A stretch of DNA of 64,000 nucleotides, from assembly GCF_018417535.1 (NCBI RefSeq), contig NZ_CP070977.1, forward strand, positions 2,480,001-2,544,000, read 5' to 3'. Each line of letters begins with the position of its first letter. Position 1 is the stretch's first letter. The notes below the pieces were generated by a model that saw only the letters and a list, made by a program, of their open reading frames with translations, was not told where the DNA came from and made no database searches. Shown here in pieces: positions 1 to 9,123 of the stretch. The DNA is from Burkholderia pyrrocinia. GTDB taxonomy: Bacteria > Pseudomonadota > Gammaproteobacteria > Burkholderiales > Burkholderiaceae. The position numbers were made by a program, and so were the translations under genes.

Positions 1-937
1 CGAGCGTCAGCACGCCCGCGCGCCGGCGGTCCGCGCCGTACACGAGCCGCATCAGTTCGCTGCGGCCCGCGCCGACCAGCCCGAAGAAGCCGACGATCTC
101 GCCCGCGCGCACCGAGAAGCTCGCGGGTTCGCGCAGCGCAGCGCCGTCGACGCCTTCGGCGGAGAACCGCACGTCGCCGAGCGCGCGCGGCGCGTAATGG
201 TAGATATCCGAAATCTCGCGCCCGACCATCTCGGCGACCAGCCGTTCGCGCGGCACGTCGGTAAGCGACGCGTGCGACGCGACCTTGCGACCGTCGCGAA
301 AGATCGTGCATGCGTCGCACAGCCGGTAGATCTCGTCCATCCGGTGCGAGATGTAGATCAGTGCACGGCCCTGCGCGCGCAGGTCGTCGACGAGCTTGAA
401 CAGCACCTCGGTCTCGCGATGCGACAGCGAGCTCGTCGGTTCGTCGAGCGCGATCACGCGCGCGTTGCGCATCAGCGCCTTGCAGATCTCGACCATCTGC
501 CGCTGCGCGATCGACAGCCGCCCGAGCTTCGCGTCGGGATCGAGATCGACGCCCATCGCCGCGAGCCGCTCGCGCACGTAGCGTTTCGCCTCGCGCTTTT
601 TCACCCAGCCGAACGCGTTCGGCAGGCGGCCGAGCAGCAGGTTTTCCGCGACCGTCAGGTCGGGCACGTACTGCAGCTCCTGGTGAATCACCGCGATGCC
701 GGCCGCGATCGACGCCGCCGCACTCGCGAACTGCACGGGCTGGCCGTCGACCAGCACGCTGCCCGCATCGGGCTGGTATTCGCCGCCGAGAATCTTCAGC
801 AGCGTCGACTTGCCCGCGCCGTTCTCGCCCATCAGGCCATGCACCTCGCCCGCATGCACGTCGAACGAAATGCCGTCGAGTGCGCGCACGCCGGGAAATA
901 CCTTGCCGATATTGTCAAAACGCAGTGCCGCTGACAC
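1..937 (-). CDS. araG: Sugar ABC transporter ATP-binding protein AraG (3' part outside window)
   Basis: This is the cytoplasmic ATPase of an L-arabinose/D-galactose-type importer; about the first 312 of roughly 500 residues are present and the gene runs off the left edge. It starts at a GTG (935-937) preceded by GGGGAG. Domain 1 has a Walker [10 protein letters not shown] near residues 38-46, the signature LSIAQRQ near 141 and Walker [11 protein letters not shown] near 161-170. A second nucleotide-binding domain begins near residue 260 with the degenerate P-loop GLVGAGRSE, the arrangement of two-domain sugar ATPases (RbsA/AraG/MglA). It follows araF in the same direction. Calling it AraG rather than MglA or XylG rests on the neighbouring AraF. 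Confidence 0.9.
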   Translation of the reverse strand, partial: MSAALRFDNIGKVFPGVRALDGISFDVHAGEVHGLMGENGAGKSTLLKILGGEYQPDAGSVLVDGQPVQFASAAASIAAGIAVIHQELQYVPDLTVAENLLLGRLPNAFGWVKKREAKRYVRERLAAMGVDLDPDAKLGRLSIAQRQMVEICKALMRNARVIALDEPTSSLSHRETEVLFKLVDDLRAQGRALIYISHRMDEIYRLCDACTIFRDGRKVASHASLTDVPRERLVAEMVGREISDIYHYAPRALGDVRFSAEGVDGAALREPASFSVRAGEIVGFFGLVGAGRSELMRLVYGADRRRAGVLTL

Positions 938-965
938 GTCGTCTCCCCACTTCCGGATCCATCGA

Positions 966-999
966 CCGCCGGCCGCCGCATCGCCGCGGCAGCCGGCGG
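966..999 (-). promoter_or_regulatory. araF-araG intercistronic hairpin
   Basis: Positions 966-979 and 986-999 form a 14-bp GC-rich stem (one U-G wobble in the minus-strand RNA) with a 6-nt loop. It lies between the araF stop and the araG start and has no following U-run, so it looks like an mRNA-stabilising or partial-attenuation stem rather than a full terminator. Such stems after binding-protein genes are a known way to keep the binding protein in excess over the ATPase. Confidence 0.6.
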
Positions 1000-1004
1000 G
1001 CCGT

Positions 1005-2000
1005 TTACTTCGACGCGAGCCCCATCTCCTCGCGCACCTTCGACACGTTGTCGCGCGTCGCGAGCATGCCCGTCGTCAGGGTCAGCGCCGGCGGTGCCTT
1101 GCCCTGCGTGATCCACGTGTACATCAGGTCCGAGGTTTCCTCGCCGTGGCGCTTCGGGCTGATGATCACGGTACCGTAGAAGCCCGTCGGCTGCGGCTTC
1201 TTGAACTCGCTCAACGCCGAGTCGGAACCGCCGATGCCGATGCCGATCATGTTGTCCGCCTTGAAGCCGCGTCCTTCCGCCGCGCGCACCGCGCCGAGCA
1301 CGGCCTCGTCGTTCAGGCCGTACGCGACCCAGTGCTTGAACTGCGGGTTCTTCGTGAGCGCGATGTTCGCCGCGTTGAACGCGTTCTCGGTGTCGGTCTT
1401 CGCCTGCGGCGCCGCGATCACGTTCGCCTTCGGAAAGCCCGCGGCCACCAGCGCGTCGGTCGCGCCGCTCGTGCGGTCGTGCGCGGTCGGCAACTGCTCG
1501 TAGGTGATGTCGATCGCGCCGACGTCCTTCATGTCCCAGCCGCGCTTCTTGATCTCGGCCGCGATGCCGTCGCCGACCTGCTTGCCGATGTTGTACGCGG
1601 AAATCCCCATGTGCGGCACCGCTTCGATCGGCTTGCCCGCGCCGTCGACGAGGCGGTCGTCGACCGTCATCATCTTCAGGTTGTGCGACTTCGCCTTCGC
1701 GACGATGCCCGGCCCGAGCTTCACGTCGGGCGTGCAGATGATGAAGCCCTGCGCCTTCTGCGCGGACAGGTTGTCGATCGCGCTCATCACCTTCTCGCCC
1801 GACGGTGCGCCGATCTTCACGAGCGTGAAGCCCTTCTGTTTCGCCGCCGTCTCGGCGAACTTCCACTCGTCCTGGAACCACGGCTCTTCCGGCTGCTTCA
1901 CCAGAAAGCCGATCTTGACCGGGTCGGCCGCGTGCGCAACCGGGCTCCCCATCACCACCGCGGCCGCGGCGGCCAGCGTTACGAACGTTCTGCGTTTCAT
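1005..2000 (-). CDS. araF: Periplasmic L-arabinose/galactose-binding protein AraF
   Basis: This 331-residue solute-binding protein captures sugar in the periplasm for the AraFGH importer. It has a signal peptide ending near residue 24 (VAHA|ADP), and the mature part is a type-1 periplasmic binding protein with the AraF pattern [18 protein letters not shown] at its start. The length fits the family (about 330). The start ATG is preceded by AAGGAG. It lies about 100 bp downstream of the SDR gene and about 70 bp upstream of araG. In known AraF proteins both L-arabinose and D-galactose bind; the adjacent KDPGal genes make galactose a likely substrate here, which is inference. Confidence 0.92.
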   Translation of the reverse strand: MKRRTFVTLAAAAAVVMGSPVAHAADPVKIGFLVKQPEEPWFQDEWKFAETAAKQKGFTLVKIGAPSGEKVMSAIDNLSAQKAQGFIICTPDVKLGPGIVAKAKSHNLKMMTVDDRLVDGAGKPIEAVPHMGISAYNIGKQVGDGIAAEIKKRGWDMKDVGAIDITYEQLPTAHDRTSGATDALVAAGFPKANVIAAPQAKTDTENAFNAANIALTKNPQFKHWVAYGLNDEAVLGAVRAAEGRGFKADNMIGIGIGGSDSALSEFKKPQPTGFYGTVIISPKRHGEETSDLMYTWITQGKAPPALTLTTGMLATRDNVSKVREEMGLASK

Positions 2001-2102
2001 CTCCAGTGTCTCCTTGTCTTCATCGAACAGGATGCAGCCGCTTGTTGGTTTCGACGCAGCGTGCGCGCGGCCGTCGCACGTGCGGTCTTTCGAATCGTTG
2101 CG

Positions 2103-2885
2103 TCAATCGTGATACAGCGCCGCGCGCCCGCCATCGACGGTAATGCACGCGGCATTGATGAACGGCGCCTCGTCGGACGCCAGGAACACGGCCGTCATCG
2201 CGACCTCGTCGGGCCGGCCGATCCGCTTCATCGGCTGCAGCGCGAGCGTCTCGGCGCGCGCGGCGGCCGGATCGGGCTGCGCATCCCACCAGTCGCGCGT
2301 GAGCTGCGTCTCGATGTAACCCGGCGCGATCGCGTTCACGCGCACGTTGCGCGCCGCGTATTCGATGCCGAGCGCGCGCGTGAGGCCCAGCACGCCGTGC
2401 TTCGCGACCGGGTACGGAAAGCAGCCCGGGATGATCCGGAACGCGTGCGTCGACGCGATGTTCACGATGCTGCCGCGGCCGCGCGCGACCATTCCCTCAA
2501 GCGCCGCGCGGCAGCCGTGCCACACGCCGTCGAGATCGACCGCGAAGCAGCGGCGCCAGTCTTCGTCGGTCATCGTCAGCGGATCGGCGAACACGTTGAT
2601 GCCTGCGTTGTTCACGAGCACGTCGAGCGGGCCGAATGCCGCTTCGGTCTGCGCGAGCGCATCGCGCACCGCATCCTGACGCGCGACGTCCGCCTGCAGC
2701 GGCAGCACACGCGCGCCGTCGAGGTCGTGCGCAATCGCGGCGGCCGTGTGCTGCGCCTGCGGGAAGTCGAGATCGACGAGCGCGACGGCCGCGCCCTCGC
2801 GCGCAAACGCGCGGGCGATCGCGGCGCCGATTCCGCGGCCCGCGCCCGTCACCATCGCGACCTTGCCCGCGAGGCGGCCCATCAT
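2103..2885 (-). CDS. SDR-family sugar dehydrogenase (putative galactose/arabinose 1-dehydrogenase)
   Basis: This 260-residue classical short-chain dehydrogenase has the Rossmann motif TGAGRGIG at residues 13-20, NNAG at 92-95, Ser145 and the catalytic pair Tyr158-x3-Lys162. It overlaps the aldolase gene by ATGA (start 2883-2885, aldolase stop 2882-2884), so the two are translationally coupled; a second ATG at 2880-2882 is also possible. Sitting between a KDPGal aldolase and AraF, it is a good candidate for oxidising the aldose to the lactone, the first step of the De Ley-Doudoroff or Weimberg-type route. Family and catalytic residues are seen; substrate is inferred. Confidence 0.85.
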   Translation of the reverse strand: MMGRLAGKVAMVTGAGRGIGAAIARAFAREGAAVALVDLDFPQAQHTAAAIAHDLDGARVLPLQADVARQDAVRDALAQTEAAFGPLDVLVNNAGINVFADPLTMTDEDWRRCFAVDLDGVWHGCRAALEGMVARGRGSIVNIASTHAFRIIPGCFPYPVAKHGVLGLTRALGIEYAARNVRVNAIAPGYIETQLTRDWWDAQPDPAAARAETLALQPMKRIGRPDEVAMTAVFLASDEAPFINAACITVDGGRAALYHD

Positions 2886-3559
2886 GCGGCTCCGCCGCGC
2901 GCGACGCGCAATCCGGCCTGGAATGCGCGCGCGTTTGCCGCGGTCGCGTCGGCCGCCTGGCCGGGCCGGTACAGCGCCGAGCCGAGCCCGAAGCCGTTCG
3001 CGCCGGCCGCGAGGAACGGCTGCATGTTGTCGGGCGAAACCCCGCCGACCGGGATCAGCGGCACCGCACGGTCGATCACCGCGCGCCATGCCTTCACGAC
3101 CGTCACGCCGAGTTGCTCGGCCGGGAACATCTTCAGCACGTCGGCGCCGTTCGCGAGCGCCGAAAACGCTTCGGTCGGCGTCGCGACGCCCGGTGCGCTC
3201 GCGAGGCCGCGCTCGCGTGCGCGGCGGATCACGGCCGCGTCGCTGTGCGGCATCACGATCAGCGCGCCGCCCGCGTCCTGCACGCGATCGACATACTCGG
3301 CGCGCAGCACGGTGCCCGCGCCGACGATCGCGTCGTCGGGCAACGCGCGCCGCAGCGCCGCGATGCTGTCGAACGGATCCGGCGAATTGAGCGGCACCTC
3401 GACGATCCGGAAGCCGGCTTCGTACAGCGCATGGCCGTGGTCGGCCGCTTCGGCGGGCGCGATCCCGCGCAGGATCGCGATCAGCGGGCACGCGTCGAAC
3501 GCGCGCATCAGTGCGGCGTGGGGCGTGTACGGGGCGGGTAACGTAAGGTCGGACGGCAT
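2882..3559 (-). CDS. dgoA: 2-dehydro-3-deoxy-6-phosphogalactonate aldolase
   Basis: This class I aldolase of the KDPG/KDPGal family (225 residues) cleaves 2-dehydro-3-deoxy-6-phosphogalactonate to pyruvate and glyceraldehyde 3-phosphate. Visible are the family motif VEVPLNSP with the catalytic Glu near residue 54, the GAGTVL strand near 80-85 and the Schiff-base lysine in VLKMFPAEQ (Lys143). The VPLNSP form (rather than LPVTL-type sequences of KDPG aldolases) and the adjacent dgoK favour KDPGal. The start chosen is ATG at 3557-3559, preceded by GAGGAA; the longer frame reading upstream overlaps dgoK and is not needed. It is part of the IclR-dgoK-dgoA-SDR-araFG operon. Confidence 0.9.
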   Translation of the reverse strand: MPSDLTLPAPYTPHAALMRAFDACPLIAILRGIAPAEAADHGHALYEAGFRIVEVPLNSPDPFDSIAALRRALPDDAIVGAGTVLRAEYVDRVQDAGGALIVMPHSDAAVIRRARERGLASAPGVATPTEAFSALANGADVLKMFPAEQLGVTVVKAWRAVIDRAVPLIPVGGVSPDNMQPFLAAGANGFGLGSALYRPGQAADATAANARAFQAGLRVARGGAA

Positions 3560-3581
3560 CACGGGTTCCTCTGCAATCGGT

Positions 3582-4607
3582 TCATTGGTCGGCGAAGGCG
3601 GGCTCGCCGTCCGCGCGCACGAGCCCGGCGCGCGACGCGATCCGCCACAGGCCGCGCTCGGTTGCATGCGCGACAACCTGCGCATGCATGTGGCCGAATT
3701 CGTGGAGCGCATCGACGTAGCGCGCGCACAAACGGTCGTCGCCGATCAGCATCAGCGGCTGGTCCGCGAGCGCGATACCGCGCTCCGCCAGCATCGCGTC
3801 GAGCGCATTGAGTTCATGGCCGATCAGCAGGCCGGACAGATAGTCGCCCTGCGCATCGGGCGCGAGCCGGTCGGTCAGGCCGAGCGTGCGCGTGCTGAAG
3901 ATCGTCGCGAGCAGCCCCGTGCGCTGCGCGCCGCGCGCGACCGACACGCCGCGCACGAACGCCGCGCGATCGGGCGACGCGCCCGCGCGCATCGTGCGGC
4001 CGAGGATCGTGTGGTCGCGCAGCACCGCGAACAGCTCGCCCGTCATGAACGTCTGGAAGCGCTCGATCAGCCCGTCCTTCACCCACGCCCATTTCGCATG
4101 CGTACCCGGCAGGCCGATCAGTACCCCTGAACGATCGGTGCCAAGCACGGGATCGCTCGCGAGTGCGCCGAATATCTGCGTTTCTTCGCCGCGCATCACG
4201 TCGGGCAATTCGCCCGTCGCGATCACGCCCGGTACGATCGATACCGTCGCGCCGCGCGACGTCGTCACCGCGATGAGGCCCGCGACGAGCGCGTCGGCGC
4301 CGGCCGGCACCGCGACGTACGGCGCCTCGCGCCAGCCCTGCGCGCTGCCGACCATCCCGGCGGCGAGCACCGGCAGGCCGGGCGTGCGGTCGAGCCAGTC
4401 GCCGCAGGCTTCCTCGAACACCGCGTCGAACGCGCGCGCGCCGCCGCCCGGCACATGCATGACGCCCGCCGCGCGGCTGCGCGTGTCGACGAGCGCGCCG
4501 TGCGCGTCGTACAGATAGGCGCGCAGCGACGTCGTGCCCCAGTCGAGCGCGATCAGCGACGGGGGGGCGGAGCTGGCATCCGGAACGGTCCGGGTCGAAG
4601 TCGTCAT
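3582..4607 (-). CDS. dgoK: 2-dehydro-3-deoxygalactonokinase
   Basis: DgoK phosphorylates 2-dehydro-3-deoxygalactonate with ATP, feeding the adjacent aldolase. The 341-residue protein begins with an ASKHA-type phosphate loop LIALDWGTTSLRAYL near residues 18-32 and contains the DgoK-typical GLPGTHAKWAWV. Its start overlaps the stop of the IclR gene by ATGA (4604-4607), indicating coupled translation. The length fits the family (about 290-340). Pairing with dgoA supports galactonate catabolism. Confidence 0.92.
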   Translation of the reverse strand: MTTSTRTVPDASSAPPSLIALDWGTTSLRAYLYDAHGALVDTRSRAAGVMHVPGGGARAFDAVFEEACGDWLDRTPGLPVLAAGMVGSAQGWREAPYVAVPAGADALVAGLIAVTTSRGATVSIVPGVIATGELPDVMRGEETQIFGALASDPVLGTDRSGVLIGLPGTHAKWAWVKDGLIERFQTFMTGELFAVLRDHTILGRTMRAGASPDRAAFVRGVSVARGAQRTGLLATIFSTRTLGLTDRLAPDAQGDYLSGLLIGHELNALDAMLAERGIALADQPLMLIGDDRLCARYVDALHEFGHMHAQVVAHATERGLWRIASRAGLVRADGEPAFADQ

Positions 4608-5503
4608 CGTTTGATCCTGCGGGTACCCTGCGGCGGGCTCCAGCCCAGTTCCGCGGAAATGGCTCGCGCTTCGCGCTGCACGAGCGGAATCAGTTCGTCC
4701 ATCCGGTCATGCGGCATGTACGGAATCGTGCTCGCGACCGACACGGCCGCGACGACCGCGCCCGATGCGTCGCGGATCGGCGCGGCCACGCAGCGGATCG
4801 ACGCCTCGTTCTCCTCGAGGTCGAACGTATAGCCGCCGGCCGCGTAATGAGCCATGCGCTGCAGGAACGCGCTCGTCTCCGGCCGGTTGTCGGGCTTGAA
4901 ATTGACGCCGGCCAGCGCGCGCCGCGCGGCCTCGAACAGCGAGCGCCACAGGTCGGGATCGAGGTCGAGCATCATCGCCTTGCCGATGCCCGTCGATGCG
5001 AGCGGCATCCGGTGGCCGACGCGCGAGCGCATCTCGAGGCCGCGCGTGCCGGGAATCTTGTCGATGTACAGCACGTCGTCGCCGTCGCGCACGCCGAGGT
5101 GGATCGTGTCGAGCGTCGCTTCCGCGAGCGCTTCGAGATGCGGCCGCGCCACCGCGGTGAGCGGCATCTGCTCCAGCGCGATCGTGCCGAGCTCGATCAG
5201 CTTCGGGCCGAGCAGGTAGCCGCCCTGCACCTGGCGCAGGTAGCGCGCCTGCACGAGGCTGCTGACGAGGCGGTGCGTCGTGCTGCGCGTCGTGCCGAGC
5301 GCGGCGCCGATCGCGCGCATGTCGCGCGCGCCGTTCGCGATCGCCTCGAGGATCGCGAGGCCGCGCAGCAGCGTCTGCGTGCCGGCCTGCTGCGCGGCGA
5401 GATCGAGCGGCGTGCTGGTCGCGCCGATGCTGTCGGTTAGCGACGCATCGTCCGGCGTCGCGCGCCGGGCGTCGAGGGCAAGGGATACGGGCATCTTGGT
5501 CAT
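4604..5503 (-). CDS. IclR-family transcriptional regulator
   Basis: This 299-residue regulator has an N-terminal winged helix-turn-helix (roughly residues 40-100, with TRSTTHRLVSSL as recognition helix) and the IclR effector-binding domain (roughly 115-285, including STGIGKAMM). It is the first gene of the sugar operon and probably controls it in response to a pathway intermediate such as galactonate or KDGal; effector and sign of control are not visible. The N-terminal 35 residues are longer than usual; a start nine bases further in (MPVSLA) is an alternative. Confidence 0.88.
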   Translation of the reverse strand: MTKMPVSLALDARRATPDDASLTDSIGATSTPLDLAAQQAGTQTLLRGLAILEAIANGARDMRAIGAALGTTRSTTHRLVSSLVQARYLRQVQGGYLLGPKLIELGTIALEQMPLTAVARPHLEALAEATLDTIHLGVRDGDDVLYIDKIPGTRGLEMRSRVGHRMPLASTGIGKAMMLDLDPDLWRSLFEAARRALAGVNFKPDNRPETSAFLQRMAHYAAGGYTFDLEENEASIRCVAAPIRDASGAVVAAVSVASTIPYMPHDRMDELIPLVQREARAISAELGWSPPQGTRRIKR

Positions 5504-5685
5504 GGAACGGGCTTCTTCAACGGAATCGGTGAAGCCGCTCGCGCGGCGCCGGAACTGCGTCCGGCGTCGCGACGAGGCGGCGGTCGATGCACCGAGTAAA
5601 GCGCCCGGCGAACTTCATGGAAGGTGTCTCCGTGTGCGTCGGGCGCCGCGCGATGCGTGGGTCCGAAGCTGTCGATGTGCTTCGG

Positions 5686-5714
5686 ATTGTAGGAGCGCAC
5701 GCACTCGCCTCCAA
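5686..5714 (-). promoter_or_regulatory. Predicted sigma-70 promoter of the IclR-dgoKA-SDR-araFG operon
   Basis: On the minus strand TTGGAG (5709-5714) and TACAAT (5686-5691) are separated by exactly 17 bp. Transcription would start near 5679, giving a leader of about 175 nt to the IclR gene. Confidence 0.6.
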
Positions 5715-5793
5715 TATTTGAATGCGTTGCCCAGATAATGAGAATTCAGGCGAAAGCCGCCCTGTGCGCGATGCGACGGCCGCGCCATGTGCA

Positions 5794-5831
5794 CGGGGGC
5801 GGAACCCGCCGCGCAGCAGGTTCCGCCCCCG
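5794..5831. terminator. Inverted repeat, probable terminator of the EF-hand gene
   Basis: Positions 5794-5806 and 5819-5831 are a perfect 13-bp GC-rich inverted repeat with a 12-nt loop, lying 23 bp past the EF-hand gene stop. The T-rich flank (TTTGTT) is on the plus strand, so the U-tract on the minus-strand transcript is poor. Confidence 0.5.
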
Positions 5832-5853
5832 TTTGTTCACCCCGTGCCGCGGC

Positions 5854-6252
5854 TTACTGCTGGCTCGTGCTGCGTGCCTGCATGTAGCGCTGCACGTCGC
5901 CGAACGACACGCGGCCGCTGCCGCCCGAGTCGATCTGCCGGAAGTGGTTCGCGACATAGCCGAGCCCGGCCGCGCGCGCCTGCGCCTCGGTGATCGAACC
6001 CGTGCTCTGCGTATCGGCCGCGTCGAACTGCCGCGCGAGCTTGCGCACCACCTGCGCATGCAGCGCGGCGCCCGTCGTCTGCGTGCCGGCGGTCGGCTTG
6101 CGCGCGGCCGGCGGCACGTACGGATCGCCGAGCTGCGCCTGGCGCGCGCGCGCCGGTGCGACGGCGTCGCTCGCCTGCGCGAACGCGGATACGGATGTTG
6201 CGACGCCGGCGCAAGCGAGCGCCGCGGCAACGACGATGAAACGATTCTTCAT
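5854..6252 (-). CDS. Secreted EF-hand domain protein
   Basis: This 132-residue protein has a Sec signal peptide (about residues 1-26) followed by a flexible region and a pair of EF-hand loops: one around residues 77-89 (DAADTQSTGSITE) and one around 108-119 (DSGGSGRVSFGD). The second loop has glycines and serines at some usual acidic positions, so calcium affinity may be low. It is annotated from ATG 6250-6252, because the upstream in-frame extension lacks a signal peptide context. Its role is unknown; it lies 82 bp behind an S10 peptidase-like lipoprotein gene on the same strand. Confidence 0.8.
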   Translation of the reverse strand: MKNRFIVVAAALACAGVATSVSAFAQASDAVAPARARQAQLGDPYVPPAARKPTAGTQTTGAALHAQVVRKLARQFDAADTQSTGSITEAQARAAGLGYVANHFRQIDSGGSGRVSFGDVQRYMQARSTSQQ

Positions 6253-6334
6253 ATCAGGCTCCAGTCTGGAATGAGGTCGTCGACGGCCGGCGAGCGGCGC
6301 CACCGTGGGCGCCTGCCGCCGGCCCGGCGCAGCA

Positions 6335-7945
6335 TCAGTGCGCGGCCGCGTTGTAGAAGGTCACGAGGTCGGCTTTCTCCTGCGGACGCGACGTATCGTC
6401 GAGGTAGACCATGTGTCCGCCCTGATAGTCCTTGATCGTCAGGTTCGGTTGCGTCCCGAGCCGCGCGAGGTCGAGCTCGGTCTGGTAGAACGGCGTCGCG
6501 ATGTCGTGATACCCGTTCAGCGACAGCACCTTCAGCGACGGGTTCAGCGTCAGCGCCGCGGCCAGATCGGGGATCGTGTCGGGCATCGCGAGGCCGTCGT
6601 GCGTCCAGTCCCACGTGTTGATCGCATTGCTGCTCAACGAATAGGCCGACTGCGCGGTGTACTTCAGCTCGTTCGGCAGGTAGCTGCCGATCGTGTCGGT
6701 GAACGGCTTCGTGATGAACGAGCTCGACGGATCGCCGTCCGCCGCGAGCGGGCTCGACACGGGCACGTTCACGCGCGCATCGTAGCGGCCGATCAGCGTG
6801 CCCGGGATCAGCGACAGCTGGAAGCTGTTGTCGAAGAAGGTCGGGATCACGTTGAAGTTCGCGTTCCACAGCGCCTGCTTCGTGCCGGTCGAATTCGCCA
6901 TCGTCGTGACGAGACTCGGCGGCGGCGGCGTATGGCTCGCCAGGTACGCGTTCACGGCCGGCGCGTAGCTGCCGGCCGTCAGCAGGCGCATCTGGTCCGC
7001 ATACTGCGGCAGGCTCGACGGGTTCGGATTGTCGAGCTGGTAGTACGCGCCGACGGTGCCGTAGGACGGCACGAAGCCCGCGCAGCTCACCGGGCTCGAC
7101 CCGTTGTTCGAATTGCCGACATAGTCGCTCGCCATGTCGCAGTTCGTGTTGTAGTTCAGGATCGACGACTGCAGCACGATGCCGGCAAGCTTCACGCCGG
7201 CCGTCTCGAGCAGGTTCGCGAGCACGTCGGTGCGCGGCGTGCCGTACGACTCGCCGAACAGGTATTTCGGCGAATCGTTGCGCTGGTTCACGGCCAGGTA
7301 GCGCGTCACGAAATCGCGGAACGCGCCGCCGTCCTGGTCGACGCCCCAGAACGTCTGGTTCGTGTTCGGCGCGATCGCTTCGGAGAAGCCGGTGCCGATC
7401 GCATCGACGAACACGAGGTCGGTCGTGTCGAGCAGGCTTTCCTGGTTGTCGACGAACGGGAACGTCGACGCGTTCGCGTTCGGGTCGCCGGTCTGGATCC
7501 GCCGCGGGCCGAACGAGCCGAGGTGCAGCCACACCGATGCCGAGCCGGGGCCGCCGTTGTACAGGAACGTGACGGGCCGCTTCGCCGCGGGTTGGTTGTC
7601 GGCCGTGTAGGCAACATAGAAGAACGACGCTTCGGGCGCGCCCGTCTGCGGATTGCGCGCGACGAGGTGGCCGGCCGTGGCCGTGTAGCGGATCGTCTTG
7701 CCGTTCAGTGTGATCTGGTGATGCGTGACGGCGGCCTTTTCAACCGCGGCGGATGCGTCGAGCGACGCGTTCGCGCTCGACGAATAACTGTTCGGATCGT
7801 TGTACGCCCTGTCCACCTGACTGGCGGGATCGGCTGAGCTGTCGGCGCTCGCAGCAGCGGACGATGTCACGTCGTCGTTGCAGGCCGTCAGAATCAGCGA
7901 AGAAAAAACCACCCCCAACAACAGCTTCGCTTTGCTCGCTGGCAT
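6335..7945 (-). CDS. S10 serine carboxypeptidase-like lipoprotein
   Basis: This 536-residue protein carries a lipoprotein signal with lipobox LTAC (Cys22), a Ser/Ala/Asp-rich linker to about residue 70, and then an alpha/beta-hydrolase of peptidase family S10. The family pattern FLYNGGPGSAS (oxyanion region, about 127-137), FGESYGTPR with nucleophile Ser233, Asp481 in NGYHDIATPF and His511 in QGGHMVY complete the triad. Start ATG 7943-7945 follows GAAGGAAAG. S10 enzymes are best known from eukaryotes; Burkholderia and some other bacteria have lipoprotein versions. It likely acts at the cell envelope on acidic-side or oligopeptide substrates, which is inference. Confidence 0.85.
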   Translation of the reverse strand: MPASKAKLLLGVVFSSLILTACNDDVTSSAAASADSSADPASQVDRAYNDPNSYSSSANASLDASAAVEKAAVTHHQITLNGKTIRYTATAGHLVARNPQTGAPEASFFYVAYTADNQPAAKRPVTFLYNGGPGSASVWLHLGSFGPRRIQTGDPNANASTFPFVDNQESLLDTTDLVFVDAIGTGFSEAIAPNTNQTFWGVDQDGGAFRDFVTRYLAVNQRNDSPKYLFGESYGTPRTDVLANLLETAGVKLAGIVLQSSILNYNTNCDMASDYVGNSNNGSSPVSCAGFVPSYGTVGAYYQLDNPNPSSLPQYADQMRLLTAGSYAPAVNAYLASHTPPPPSLVTTMANSTGTKQALWNANFNVIPTFFDNSFQLSLIPGTLIGRYDARVNVPVSSPLAADGDPSSSFITKPFTDTIGSYLPNELKYTAQSAYSLSSNAINTWDWTHDGLAMPDTIPDLAAALTLNPSLKVLSLNGYHDIATPFYQTELDLARLGTQPNLTIKDYQGGHMVYLDDTSRPQEKADLVTFYNAAAH

Positions 7946-8371
7946 CGTTGCTTTCCTTCTCTCGGATGTTTTTTGTGTCGAGCAGCCGGATAAGCCGCCC
8001 CCCGCCTCGATTGCGGCCGATAAGCCGAGGCGCTGGCCAATATACGCGAGCCCGTCAGCTTTGAAAAATTTTGAAATATTTGGCCGGCGGCGGGTGCAGC
8101 GCACACCTTTCAGGAATGCTTCGATTCGCGAAACGTTGCATTTCACGTTGCTTTCAGCGTCTTTCGCGTTTACCCGGGAATACTAAAAGAGCGCGGATTT
8201 CGCGCCATATCGGCAAACAAAATCGTGCGGTCACCAGGATTGCTCAGCAAAGCGAAATAGACGAATTCGTCTAAAGGGTGTGGCCCGAAATGCGCGCGAC
8301 ACGAATGCGCTGCAGCGCACAAACGGCGCATAGGCGGCAGAACGGACAATGCGACGGCGCGGGCGTGCCGT
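7946..8371. other. 426-bp intergenic region between mtgA and the S10 gene
   Basis: It is clearly more AT-rich than its surroundings and contains the candidate S10 promoter. No coding frame with a convincing start or domain is seen. The part nearest mtgA (8270-8371) shows no clear terminator hairpin. Confidence 0.5.
8039..8067 (-). promoter_or_regulatory. Possible promoter of the S10 peptidase gene
   Basis: On the minus strand TTTTCA (8062-8067) and TATATT (8039-8044) are 17 bp apart, inside an AT-rich patch. The -35 is only 4/6, so confidence is modest. The leader would be about 90 nt. Confidence 0.4.
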
Positions 8372-9109
8372 TCACTCCGATTGCGGCAGCGCGGCCGCGC
8401 CCATCCGGCGGGCGATGATTGCCGCGCGCTGCGCCTGGTAGGCCGACCCGCGATGCGCGTCGAACCAGCGCGGCTTCGGCAGCATCACCGCGAGACGCGC
8501 CGACTGCCACGCGCCGAGCCGGCTCGCGGGAATCCTGTAGTAATAGCGCGCGGCCGCTTCGGCGCCGTACACGCCGCGGCCCCATTCGACGGAATTCAGG
8601 TAGATCTCGAAGATCCGCTCCTTGTCGAGCACCGTTTCGAGCATCCACGTGATGATGAGCTCCTGCCCCTTGCGGATGTAGCTCTTCTCGCGCGACAGGA
8701 ACAGGTTGCGCGCGAGTTGCTGCGTGATCGTCGAACCGCCCGCGACGATCCGGCCGCGTGCCTTGTTCTTCTCCCACGCCTGCAGGATCGCGTCGACGTC
8801 GTAGCCGTTGTTGGTCGCGAAGGTCGAGTCTTCGGATGCGATCAGCGCGCGCTTCAGGTTGCGCGAGATCTGGTCGTACGGCACCCACTGGTGCTGGATC
8901 TGCGCGGGCGGCGTGTCGCGCGACAGCCACCATGCGTCGGTGCGCATGAACGCGGTCGAGCCCGGGTTCACGAACGACCAAAGCGCGATCTGCGCGAGAT
9001 AGAACAGTTGCGTCGCGAGCCACGCGCCCGCGAACACCGCACCCGCGTAGACGATCCAGCGGGCCGGGCTCACCGTCCGCGTGCGCTGCGTGCCGCTTAC
9101 CGCCACCAC
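8372..9109 (-). CDS. mtgA: Monofunctional biosynthetic peptidoglycan transglycosylase MtgA
   Basis: MtgA polymerises lipid II glycan strands at the inner membrane. The 245-residue protein has one N-terminal membrane segment (about 18-40) and a GT51 domain with the catalytic Glu93 in [14 protein letters not shown] and the [12 protein letters not shown] motif at 124-135. The start is GTG; two adjacent GTG codons (9107-9109 and 9104-9106) are possible and the first is used. It follows aroE by 14 bp and ends the mpl-yqiA-rnb-aroE-mtgA chain. Confidence 0.93.
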   Translation of the reverse strand: MVAVSGTQRTRTVSPARWIVYAGAVFAGAWLATQLFYLAQIALWSFVNPGSTAFMRTDAWWLSRDTPPAQIQHQWVPYDQISRNLKRALIASEDSTFATNNGYDVDAILQAWEKNKARGRIVAGGSTITQQLARNLFLSREKSYIRKGQELIITWMLETVLDKERIFEIYLNSVEWGRGVYGAEAAARYYYRIPASRLGAWQSARLAVMLPKPRWFDAHRGSAYQAQRAAIIARRMGAAALPQSE

Positions 9110-9123
9110 GTGCCGCGCCCCGT

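Larger units (their letters stand above)
5504..5853. other. 350-bp intergenic region upstream of the sugar operon
   Basis: It holds the predicted operon promoter (5686-5714), the untranslated leader and a GC-rich inverted repeat (5794-5831). Short reading frames in it show no start with a ribosome site and no recognisable domain. Confidence 0.5.

Noticed and set aside
696..4130. Plus-strand frame of 1144 residues over the sugar operon
   Set aside because: Antisense shadow from high GC; no family, and the minus-strand genes are convincing.
5500..5700. 66-residue frame in the sugar-operon leader
   Set aside because: Begins close to the predicted transcription start, has no ribosome site and no similarity.
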